NCBI GenBank assembly: GCA_048213135.1
Contig: PS015347.1
Coordinates: forward strand, 22,450 to 44,188
Length of the DNA stretch: 21,739 bases
Source of the DNA: Reclinomonas americana ATCC 50394
Taxonomy: Eukaryota > Jakobida > Jakobea > Jakobida
Direction: 5' to 3'
Shown piece by piece: positions 11,132-17,312 of this stretch. Below the pieces are notes generated by a model. It did not search any database and was not told where the DNA came from. It saw only the letters and a list, made by a program, of their open reading frames with translations. The translations under genes and the position numbers were made by a program. Position 1 is the stretch's first letter. Every line of letters begins with the position of its first letter.

Positions 11132-11479
11132 CGCTGGGGAGAGAAATGCACCCTTCGACTCCAACGTGCATTGTGCTTTCTCTGTTTGTATTGTGCACTT
11201 GAAAGCATGCGTGAACTTGTCTCCAATCCTGGCTCCATATCTCACACATTCTTCCACCAGGGCTTTCGCAACACCAACCCCGACATTCGCAAGGCGGTGG
11301 TCTTCTGCCTGGTGGACATGTACTTGACGATCGGCGAACCGCTGATGCCGTATCTGGGCGAACTGAACTCGAGCCAGCTGAAACTTGTGCAGATTTACAT
11401 CAGCCGGCACGTCAACCCGCGTGCGTCCGTCGGCAATGCGGCCGCCGCAACAGCTGTCGAATCGGGTCAGCCGTTGTGA
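337..11479 (+). CDS. CLASP/Orbit-family microtubule plus-end regulator, about 25 exons, 5' end missing
   Basis: CLIP-associating proteins bind tubulin through TOG (HEAT-like) domains and stabilise or rescue microtubules at plus ends, the cell cortex and kinetochores. Exons by splice consensus and phase: 337-525, 590-837, 1134-1328, 1392-1537, 2077-2238, 2311-2421, 2961-about 3150, about 3221-3723, 3798-4018, 4079-4263, 4689-4782, 4846-4936, 5014-5126, 5965-6061, 6126-6256, 6321-6592, 6637-6837, 7193-7426, 7486-7546, 7619-7718, 8913-9020, 9768-9895, 9961-10089, 10160-10366, 11261-11479 (TGA). The joined protein is about 1,444 residues, near the usual CLASP size, although TOG1 and the start are absent. 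Diagnostic stretches are EWNDRVEALRKF, DLRSAVVREAC, RLSDPHFKV, NPKIRLGAMEYL and KAVVFCLVDMY. The family call is firm. The exon 6 end (2421 or 2445) and the exon 7/8 junction are uncertain. I see no canonical SxIP EB1-binding motif; the nearest is KRIP near 3702. Confidence 0.88.
838..1133 (+). repeat. CLASP intron of pure GA microsatellite
   Basis: This 296-bp intron has donor GTGCGTGG and acceptor TTCACAG. From about 865 to 1070 it is almost entirely G and A on the plus strand, with long (GA)n runs around 955-1020. Open frames here on either strand (Arg/Glu-rich or Ser/Leu-rich) are repeat artefacts. Confidence 0.85.
1538..2076 (+). repeat. Polypurine CLASP intron with degenerate GGGA/GAGA repeats
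   Basis: A 539-bp intron between exons 1392-1537 and 2077-2238. From about 1550 to 2030 the plus strand is nearly all purine, built from degenerate GGGAAGGGA, AGGGATAGGGAGAGA and GGAATGGAGAAGAATAGA units. It ends in a pyrimidine tract and CTTGCAG at 2070-2076. Phase is preserved across it (one base carried, completing an Ala codon). No other content is seen. Confidence 0.8.
2077..4263 (+). other. CLASP Ser/Ala/Pro-rich linker exons
   Basis: Exons 2077-2238, 2311-2421, 2961-about 3150, about 3221-3723, 3798-4018 and the first half of 4079-4263 encode low-complexity, probably disordered sequence. It holds poly-Ala (2375-2420), Ser-rich runs, an acidic DDYEDDAE patch with DDGDDDG, and many SP/TP and RSxS-like phosphorylation-type sites. 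In other CLASPs this segment binds EB proteins and is phosphoregulated. The exon 7 to 8 junction is the only place where my phases do not close with the best-looking splice sites. Donor 3151 (GTTGCG) or 3175 (GTTTTC) restores frame with acceptor 3220. Confidence 0.65.
2422..2960 (+). repeat. CLASP intron switching from polypurine to polypyrimidine
   Basis: The intron is about 539 bp. Its first half (about 2455-2700) is G/A-rich on the plus strand and its second half (about 2715-2955) is C/T-rich, with repeated CTCTCGTCTC and TTTCCTCCTTCCAT units. The two halves are mutually complementary in composition, so the transcript could fold back on itself. It ends CCCCCCTTCAG at 2950-2960. Confidence 0.7.
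4264..4688 (+). repeat. T-rich CLASP intron with an internal tandem duplication
   Basis: A 425-bp intron rich in T and G on the coding strand, unlike its purine-rich neighbours. A segment beginning TTGTTGTCGATTCC near 4401 recurs diverged as TTGTTGCCGATTCC near 4565, followed in both copies by a TGCTG-rich stretch and CTTGTTGTG. This implies a duplication of about 164 bp. Acceptor GCTCGCAG is at 4681-4688. Confidence 0.6.
5127..5964 (+). repeat. Polypurine minisatellite in CLASP intron (period about 80 bp)
   Basis: In this 838-bp intron, about 5150-5650 is purine-rich. Units containing GGGTGGATAAAGG, then GGCTAAAGGGAAAGG and GGGGAAGAGAAGAAGG, recur at about 5307, 5385, 5465 and 5553. The rest (5650-5964) is ordinary sequence ending TGATCCCAG. 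Long open frames on both strands here are composition artefacts. Confidence 0.7.
6593..6636 (+). other. 44-bp CLASP intron
   Basis: Donor GTGCTTTG at 6593 and acceptor ACTGCGCAG at 6636 give an intron of only 44 bp. Splicing here carries two bases (AG), which complete an Arg codon and put the downstream Ser/Pro/Ala linker in the frame that stays open to 6837. It sets the lower size limit for introns in this window. Confidence 0.7.
6637..7718 (+). other. CLASP second linker, Ser/Ala/Pro-rich (exons 17-20)
   Basis: Exons 6637-6837, 7193-7426, 7486-7546 and 7619-7718 encode low-complexity sequence. It includes poly-Ala near 6675, an encoded Ser run over the TCG repeat at 7315-7337, and GIPGTPG. 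A short helical-looking segment, ARANIESLLAGSP, lies near 7494, followed by an Ala/Pro/Ser tract. Phases close at every junction when donor 6838 (GTGAAG) is used. This segment links the TOG3-like and C-terminal TOG-like domains. No globular domain is recognised in it. Confidence 0.65.
6838..7192 (+). repeat. GGGGGCTACGAGGGAAA minisatellite in CLASP intron
   Basis: This intron is largely tandem copies of a 17-18 bp unit, GGGGGCTACGAGGGAAA, with variants CTAGGAGG, CAAAGAGG and CTAAGAGG, spanning about 6850-7160. The array is purine-rich and its G runs could form quadruplexes on the coding strand. The acceptor is CGCCTTGTAG at 7192. Confidence 0.85.
7719..8912 (+). repeat. Long CLASP intron with GAAAGA tandem array (unit 119-189 bp)
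   Basis: The longest CLASP intron visible (1,194 bp). From about 7995 to 8650 it holds about five copies of a unit. Each has GCGGGTTGGGGATGGAG, then GAGAGCGATAGTGAG, a variable GAAAGGAAAGAGAAAG tract, and GATCACATGCAGAGAGAGCG. The GGGTTGGG landmarks are near 8028, 8217, 8366, 8485 and 8610. Copies differ mainly in the length of the GAAAGA tract. Bases 8650-8912 are unique and end GCGATGCAG. Phase (one base carried, Gly codon) is kept across it. Confidence 0.8.
9021..9767 (+). repeat. CLASP intron with tandem duplications of about 145 bp
   Basis: The unit carries GAGACTCGCGTGTGTTTCCTCG followed by a GCATTGCCTCTCTTTT-like segment, GAATTGTGAGAGTTGTCCTG and GTGATTCCATCCTATC. Its first landmark is seen near 9249, 9397 and 9540, with a weaker copy near 9113 and a partial one near 9660. 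Spacing is about 143-148 bp. The intron is 747 bp, with donor GTGAGTTG and acceptor GTGCCACAG. The array is not simple sequence, unlike the purine arrays elsewhere in the gene. Confidence 0.75.
10367..11260 (+). repeat. Last CLASP intron with (CT)n, (GA)n and (GT)n microsatellites
   Basis: An 894-bp intron. A pure CT run lies at about 10515-10556, a GT run at about 10650-10667, and GA runs at about 11044-11078 and 11107-11130. The CT and GA arrays are about 500 bp apart and complementary. Intervening sequence shows no coding signal. The acceptor is CTTCCACCAG at 11260. Confidence 0.8.
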
Positions 11480-11660
11480 GAGCGTGAAGAAGAAAAAGAA
11501 AAGGAGGGAGGGAGATAGGGAAAAGGAAGAGTTGAGCGTATGTTTGTGTGGAAAAAGACAAAAAGAGGAAAGAAGCAGCAGCAAGAAAAAGAAAATGAAT
11601 CGCCAAAGTCAGCATACAGCTTGCAGCGGACAACGAAGTTCCATTTTTATCATTTGAGAC
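11480..11660. other. Intergenic spacer between CLASP and the phosphoesterase gene
   Basis: Only 181 bp separate the CLASP stop from the next start. The segment is purine-rich (AAGAAGAAAAAGAAAAGG and AGGGAGGGAGATAGGG) and must hold the CLASP 3' UTR and the downstream promoter. I see no convincing AATAAA or TATA element. Confidence 0.6.
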
Positions 11661-14600
11661 ATGAGCGAAGGAAGTGGCTCTGCACCACCGGCGCCACCGC
11701 CACCGCCTCCTCCACCAGCACCGACAGCAGCAGCAGCATCGTCACAGGCGGCATCGACAGCTGGACGACTGGTCATTCAGGTGACCATGTTGGAGGAGCA
11801 GCGGAAGAGGTAAAGAGGGATATTGAAGAGGGTGGGAGGGAGATGAAGAGAGGAAGGGGGGGGGGGGGGAGGGGGAGGGGAGGAGGGAGGAGGAGGAGGA
11901 GGAGGGAGGGTAGGGTAGGGGAGGGGAGGGGAGGGAGGAGAGAGAGAGAGAGAGCGCACTTCCGGAGAACATTAGTACGCATGCGTGTTTGCGTGCGTGT
12001 GTGAGTGTGTGTGCATGTGTGTGTGTGTGTGTATGCGTGGGAGAGAGAGGGATTCGAATATATATGTGTGTGCGTTGAAGTGCTTTTCCACATGAGGGTT
12101 TCGTTTGCATTTTGTGAGATGAGTGCGATGAGAGAGTGAAGAAGAGGGAAGCGCAGTGCACCCTCGTTGACATCCTCGAATGCAGCTTGCGCAAGACCGA
12201 AACGCGAGTCAAGACACGCGGCGACATGGGTGTTGCGTTGCATGCACGGTGGCATTGTGTGTCTTCTGCTCTCTCACGATGATGCCTCTCTGCAGCAACT
12301 GTCGGCCGACGACGAGGACGACGTAAATCGGAGGTGAGGGCCACGTTCACGTCGTCCTCTCCCTCCCTCTTTCTCACACCCTCTCGATTGCAGAATTGTG
12401 TCACCACGGACGCTGGCGGCGCGCGGCGTCCCCCAGTCACTGTGGATCTCCAAGAGTCGCGATGGAGCGTCGTGGCACGTCAGCGGGTGCCCGAGCCAGG
12501 AGTTTGTGACCCCTGAAGCGGTGGCTCGTGTGCGGGAACAGTTGGAGGCCACCGGCTTGCCAGTTTCGTGGGGCACACTCTCTGTCGCTGTGCTCCTCTC
12601 TGTCGCTTTGTTCCACTCTGTCGCTCTGTTCCACTCTGTCGCTGTGCTCCCCTCTGTCGCTATGCTACTCTCCGTCGCTGTGCTCCTCTCCTGTCACTGT
12701 GCTCCTCTTGTCGCTTTGTTCCACTATCGCTGTGCTCCTTGTGTCGCTGTGCTCCACTCTGTCGCTGTGCTCCTCCTCTATCGCTGTGCTCCTCCTCTAT
12801 CGCTGTGCTCCACTCTGTCGCTGTGCTCCTCTCCTGTCACTGTGCTCCTCTCCTGTCACTGTGCTCCCTCTCTGTCGCTGTGCTCCCTCTCTGTCGCTGT
12901 GATCCCTCTCTGCCGCTGTGCTCCCTCTCTGTCGCTGTGCTCCCTCTCTCTCGCTGCGCTCCCTCTCTGTCGCTGTGCTCCCTCTCTGTCGCTGTGCTCC
13001 GTCGCTGTGCTCTTCCTCTTGTCGCTCTGCTCCTCTCCTGTCGCTGTGCTCCTTCCTGTCGCTGTGCTCCTTCCTGTCGCTGTGCTCCTCTCCTGTCGCT
13101 GTGCTCCTCTTGTCGCTGTGCTCCTCTCNNNNNNNNNNNNNNNNNNNNNNNNNNNNNNNNNNNNNNNNNNNNNNNNNNNNNNNNNNNNNNNNNNNNNNNN
13201 NNNNNNNNNNNNNNNNNNNNNNNNNNNNNNNNNNNNNNNNNNNNNNNNNNNNNNNNNNNNNNNNNNNNNNNNNNNNNNNNNNNNNNNNNNNNNNNNNNNN
13301 NNNNNNNNNNNNNNNNNNNNNNNNNNNNNNNNNNNNNNNNNNNNNNNCCGCTGTGCTCCTTCCTGTCGCTGTGCTCCTTCCTGTCGCTGTGCTCCTCTCC
13401 TGTCGCTGTGCTCCTCTTGTCGCTGTGCTCCTCTCTGTCGCTGTGCTCCCTCTCTATCACTGTGCTCCTGTCGTCGCTGTGCTCCTCTCTGTTGCTGTGC
13501 TCCCTCTCTGTCGCTGTGCTCCCTCTCTGTCACTGTGCTCCACTCCTGTCGCTGTGCTTCTCCCTCTTGCCGCTACTCCCTCTCACCCTTCCCTCTCTAC
13601 CTCTCTCCCTTCCCGCCTCTCTCTCCTCATCCTCCCTCGCCTCCCAGGTCACCTGGGTGGCCACTCCGCTAACATACACCCGCTGGCCGGCGCACCGACG
13701 GATTGCTCCACGTCGCTTCGATGAGACCACGGGAAAGTGGGAAAAATGTGAAGAACCGGTGGCTGTGTCGGCGAGCGGCGAGGCACCGCGCGAGCTCCGT
13801 ATTATGCAGTGGAATGTGTGGTTTGACGAGCAGGATCAGGAGCGGCGAATGCGGGGTATATTGGTATGTAATCAGCCGCTTCCACCAAAGACGTGCATCG
13901 CAATGACCTCGCGCTTGCGTGCAGGCTGTGGTGGCTGCCGAGCAGCCGGACATTGTGGCGCTGCAGGAGGTGGTGACGGAGACGATGCGCTTCATCACAT
14001 TGGATCCGTACGTGCGCTCGCATTTTTACCTGAGCGATGGGCCGGCAGGTGGCACGCTTGGCCAGTATGGTGGGTGGCGCGGGAAGAGAGAAGAAGCGTC
14101 AAGTCGCTGACTCGGTTGATTTCACAGGCTCGGTCATCATGTCGCGGTATCCGCTCGACAACTTGTGCCTGTTCGACTTTCCGTCGCGCTTGAATCGCGT
14201 GTTGTTGTGGGGTACCATTCGTGTGGGTGGATCGGCGGCGCCGGCGGATGATGTGGTGGTGGGGACGGTGCATTTGGAGAGTTTGCAGCGGTCGGTGGAG
14301 TATCGGCAGACGCAGGTGGGTGGGGGTGGGGAAGGGGGGCAAAGGGGGAAAGGGGGAAAGGGGTAAAGGGGGATGGGAAGGCAGAAGGGAGAAGGGAGAG
14401 AGGAGGGAGAAGGGAGAAGGGAGGAGAGGGAAGGAAGCGGATGAGAGGGAAGAGAAGGAAGGGAAGGAGAGAGGAAGGAGAAGGAAGGAGAAGGAAGGGG
14501 GAAGGGGGAGGTGAAGGGGAGAGAGATACAGGGAGGAAGTGATGGAGAGGACGGCTCAAGGCGGTAGGAATTCTTCTGCGTGATTCTGCTTCATCCTTTT

Positions 14601-16081
14601 CTCTCCTTTTTTCCTGAGCGAGCATGTGGAAAGATAGATGAGGACAGCACTTGCCCTGGGACTAGAATCTGACAACGCTGCTTGCTGATCTGTTGCTTGT
14701 GGCGTTGCACCCTCTCATCCCGAGTTTGTTTTCAGTTTCCTTCGATGTTCCGCTTCTCTCACTCTACTGAGTGAGCAAGGGCAGAAGTGAGGCGTGGGGG
14801 TGCGGGTGTGCTTGTTATTTAGATCGAGCTCTTTTGCCGCACTGGCGCTAGCGATGGGTCGTAGACTATTCTTCCCCTTCGGGGTTCCTCGTTTCTTGGT
14901 CTCGATGAATGAGTAAGCTAGCACGATGGTTGGAGTGGGTACGAGTGTCTGTCTGTTTTCTTGTTGTTCATTGAACTGCGATGCCTCTCAATCGAATGAG
15001 CGACTGAATTTTTAAGATTCGATAGCTGAGTATGTGAGTGGAGCCGGATAAATTAGAGTTCAGCTGTGGTGCTTTCTTCGTGTCCGTCTCTCTGAGTGAG
15101 CGAGTGCGAGGGCAACATGCATAGCGTGTGTTTCTCTGTTGTCATTCGTGCTTCGTTCCCTCCATCTGGAGCGTGGGATCGATAGTGAGCGTATGAGCAA
15201 CTCACTTTGTACACCTGCTTCGTTGGTTTGTCTTCCTTGTCGTCCGAGCGGGAAATGGAGAGTGCATGTTGTCATCGCGAATGTATATCTGACTCAGTTT
15301 ACTGCTCCTTGTCTCTCGCGCTGCTGCGTGTGTGAGAGTGGAGTGAGCTTGGGAGCGAGAGTGAGCGCATGAGCAGTTGTCTTTGTACTATTTCCTTGCT
15401 TGTCGCCTTGCTGAGTGTGAACAGTGAGTGCAGCAGTTGCTTAGAGTACAGTCAGTGAGGTTGATTGCGTCCGATGTTGCTCTGCCCCCCGCCCTTTCCT
15501 TCCCCGCTTTTTGTGCTCCGCTCACACTCTCCTTTCTGCGCAGCTCAACTTGGCATACGAGTTGCTCCGCGACCAGTGCTCCACGCAAGGCTGCTCCGCG
15601 GCGATCCTCCTTGGCGATTTCAACTTTACGCTGCCGACGGAGGACGGCAACATTCCGCCTGATTTTGTAGACGTGTGGGCGCGCTTGCACCCAGAGGATC
15701 CAGGTGAGAGGTGGTGCGAGTAGCAGGAGAATCAAGCACGCTCTCATGGATGTGGCAGGATTCACGCGAGATCCTGTGCGCAACGGCATGTGCCCGCGAC
15801 ACGAACCGCAGGCCCGCATCGATCGCATCACGCTGAGCGAGGTGGTCGATGCGCCGCCGGACATGCACTATCAGGAGGTCGCCGACGTTGACTTGATTGT
15901 GCGGAGTGATGTGGCGACCAAGCCAGCGGCCACCACGCCGCCGGTGGTGAATCACGCGTGGCGGCCCGTGGCCATTCGGTTGATTGGTACGGAGGCGATG
16001 GCGGAGGGTGTGTGGCCGTCGGATCATTTCGGGTTGCTGACGACGGTGGCGAGGGTGACTGAGGGGCGGGGAGGGGAGTGA
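11661..16081 (+). CDS. TDP2-like endonuclease/exonuclease/phosphatase-fold phosphoesterase, complete, 8 exons
   Basis: Exons 11661-11780, 12296-12333, 12394-12562, 13648-13863, 13925-14069, 14128-14315, 15544-15703 and 15759-16081 total 1,359 bp (452 residues plus TGA). Every junction keeps phase. The N-terminus is a Pro/Ala-rich tail. Next come an acidic stretch (ADDEDD) and an unassigned 100-residue region (QSLWISKSRDGASWHV, then TYTRWPAHRR). The EEP-fold catalytic domain has all expected motifs: MQWNVWFD (metal-site Asn), DIVALQEV (catalytic Glu), VVGTVHLES, LLGDFNF (GDxN), RIDRI and PSDHFGLL (catalytic Asp-His). Spacing and the GFTRDPVRNGM segment resemble tyrosyl-DNA phosphodiesterase 2, which releases 5'-tyrosyl links left by topoisomerase II; substrate here is inferred. 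The fold is certain, the TDP2 assignment likely. Exon 1 could instead end at 11809, but that breaks frame. Confidence 0.85.
11781..12295 (+). repeat. Phosphoesterase intron 1: G-rich tract and GT/GA microsatellites
   Basis: From about 11853 to 11940 the plus strand is an almost unbroken G-rich run (G tracts of three or more, with GGGGAGG and GGAGGA units), a strong quadruplex candidate. GA and GT runs follow at about 11938-11955 and 11990-12030. The rest is unremarkable, and the acceptor is CTCTGCAG at 12295. Confidence 0.75.
12563..13647 (+). repeat. Phosphoesterase intron 3: TGTCGCTGTGCTCC minisatellite with assembly gap
   Basis: The intron runs from a weak donor (GTTTCGTGG) to CCTCCCAG at 13647. 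From about 12580 to 13560 it is a tandem array of a 17-20 bp unit, TGTCGCTGTGCTCCCTCTC with variants, interrupted by 219 N at 13129-13347. Unit lengths vary and stop codons are rare, so all three plus frames and two minus frames stay open for hundreds of bases. Excising it joins GLP to VTWVATPL in phase 0. It is intronic, not coding. Confidence 0.85.
13129..13347. other. Assembly gap (219 N) inside the minisatellite
   Basis: A run of N lies within near-identical repeat units on both sides, so the gap is almost certainly more of the same array. Its true length is unknown. Confidence 0.95.
14316..15543 (+). repeat. Phosphoesterase intron 6 (1,228 bp), purine tract then diverged repeats
   Basis: Bases 14320-14530 are purine-rich GGGAAAGG/GGAGAAGG repeat. 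Beyond that the intron is mixed sequence with diverged repeats of a segment containing GTGAGCG(C/T)ATGAGCA, TTTGTAC and CTTGCTTGTCG-like runs, near 15186-15240 and 15362-15405. A related piece around CTGAGTGAGC lies near 14767. No coding signal is seen. The acceptor is TTTCTGCGCAG at 15543, and splicing joins EYRQTQ to LNLAYELL. Confidence 0.65.
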
Positions 16082-16434
16082 GTGGGATGAGGAGAAGGGG
16101 AGAGATATATGAATCCAGGGTCTGATTGTCAACCACGCTACGTCGTCACGCAGACTTTCTTTTTCTTTCTTGTGCCCTCCCTCATTTCTCAGCTCTCTCT
16201 ACGACACGAAGCAAATCAGCAAGTCCTCCAGTTGTCAGCCACAATGTATGGGTCAAGATGGATATCAACGATTCAAACGGCATCAAACGAGCAACAGCAG
16301 TCTTGATGACCATGTCCAACCATTTCCAAAACATCAACACTCATGACACCTCTGCTTCTCGGCGGAGCAGGCGATGCCGTCTTTCCCCCTCTGAGCGTGC
16401 GCCTCCTTCACTCAGCTGGCTTACACTGCCACTC
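16082..16434. other. Downstream region of the phosphoesterase with one copy of a dispersed repeat
   Basis: This stretch holds the 3' flank of the phosphoesterase gene. A short open plus-strand segment at about 16225-16350 reads WVKMDINDSNGIKRATAVL, part of which is the duplicated segment listed separately. I recognise no protein family in it. A pyrimidine tract ending CATTTCTCAG at 16191 could be a splice acceptor, so this may be a remnant exon. Confidence 0.4.
16291..16350. repeat. Diverged duplicated segment, copy A
   Basis: Begins GCAACAGCAGTCTTGATGAC and ends CATCAACACTCATGACACC. It matches 16852-16908 at most positions with a few substitutions and a 3-base length difference. Both copies read ATAVLMT in one plus frame. 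Confidence 0.7.
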
Positions 16435-16610
16435 CTCTCGGCGGAGCAGGTGTCCACTTTGCGGAGCTGCAACTGATGCTGCGCTACGGTCGTCGTTCAT
16501 TATTGCTTTCGGATGCTCGTACGGTGGCATGCTGACGGCGTGCTTGCACCCAATACCCGCACGATGTGGCGGAAGATGCGACGTCCTCCGAGCCTTGATC
16601 TCCGAATGAC
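16435..16610 (+). pseudogene. Relic of a peptidase S28 (Pro-X carboxypeptidase/DPP7 family) active-site region
   Basis: S28 enzymes are lysosomal or secreted serine peptidases that cleave after proline. Three plus frames contain consecutive pieces of the family's conserved core in correct order: LSAEQ (16435-16449), FAELQLMLRYG (from 16458), FIIAFGCSYGGMLTA (16496-16540) and QYPHDVAEDATSSEP (from 16551). These match the family pattern of SEQALADFAEL, the nucleophile motif GGSYGGML and KYPHxxxGAxAxSAP. The reading frame must change three times within 120 bp, with no splice-like signals at the changes. The first Gly of GGSYGG is Cys. This is a decayed copy. Flanking parts of the enzyme are not recognisable. 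Confidence 0.65.
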
Positions 16611-17112
16611 CAGCGCACACCTTTTGTATGTGATCGGCAGCATGGTTTCGGATGAGGACGTGCCGTGCGCGAACCGCTGCGCAGAGTCAAGACGTGTTAC
16701 GAGTTTGCCAAGGGAGTGGCTATCAGAGAGAAAGAGTGCGTTCTCTTGGCCGCATCGAAGAATTCGAACTCGAGCGCAGCGTGTGAAAAGCGTCAAAAAG
16801 CGAAATGATGGCACGGATCTAACAACAACAAATTCTTTCGCCAACAAACAAGCAACAGCTGTCTTGATGACCAAGTTCAACCGTATCCAAACCATCAACA
16901 CAGACACCAGTCTTGAGGTAGCAGCAGGTTCCTTTTGTGTGTGTGTGTGTGTGTGTGTGTTCGCTCTCGGAACTCCGAACAAGTCGAGAACTGCGATTTT
17001 TGCGTGGACTGGCCTTGCTAAGGCCATGCAGCATGATGACAAGCGGATATAAATGCGCTGACAGCTTTCGCTTGCTGCGTTTAACATGCGTCAACAAGCG
17101 GTGGTGACACAA
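16611..17112. other. Unassigned sequence with a short plus-strand open segment and dispersed repeat copy B
   Basis: About 16660-16806 on the plus strand is open, reading VREPLRRVKTCYEFAKGVAI and ending KRQKAK before TGA. It could be a remnant exon but matches no family I know. Repeat copy B follows at 16852-16908 and a (GT)n run at about 16937-16960. TATAAA at 17047 lies about 40 bp before an ATG at 17086, but the resulting frame is not convincing as a gene. Confidence 0.35.
16852..16908. repeat. Diverged duplicated segment, copy B
   Basis: Begins GCAACAGCTGTCTTGATGAC and ends CATCAACACAGACACC, the partner of 16291-16350 in direct orientation. The two copies bracket the S28 relic, about 560 bp apart. 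Confidence 0.7.
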
Positions 17113-17312
17113 TATCAGGAGGTGCTGCGCGATTTCCTTTTTCGCGATCGTACGAGTTTCACTCGGCGCCTTTCATGGCGCGCCGGATCTTCTGCACATC
17201 GATGTAGGCGTCACTTTGGTGAGGATGAATGCACTCACCGAAACCAGAATACGAAAGAAGGGAGAATGGCATGTGGGCGTCGCGATCGATCTGGTGTGAG
17301 CACGCGCACTCA

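Larger units (their letters stand above)
8913..11479 (+). other. CLASP C-terminal TOG-like (CLIP-interacting) domain, exons 21-25
   Basis: Exons 8913-9020, 9768-9895, 9961-10089, 10160-10366 and 11261-11479 join in phase. They encode an acidic lead-in (HEEETEVSWEIEFPTL) and then a HEAT block. Its landmarks are ALRGLVRTCSEV, YFSQVLLVLLECLEDAD, REYISVVLTRLLKKFRD, VVRAAEVCVNQF and NPDIRKAVVFCLVDMY. After KLVQIYISRH comes a short Ala/Ser tail and TGA at 11477-11479. This is the conserved CLASP C-terminus that docks CLIPs and kinetochore or cortical partners. Confidence 0.88.

Noticed and set aside
11781-11810. Extension of phosphoesterase exon 1 to donor 11810 (adding VTMLEEQRKR)
   Set aside because: The peptide looks plausible, but the extra 29 bases break frame with exon 12296-12333, whereas donor 11781 keeps all later junctions in phase.
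12568-14193. A 541-codon plus-strand open frame running through the minisatellite and N gap into the phosphoesterase exons
   Set aside because: It is repeat translated through an intron and N. The real exon at 13648 is in frame with 12394-12562 after splicing, and the frame diverges from the catalytic domain after 13863.
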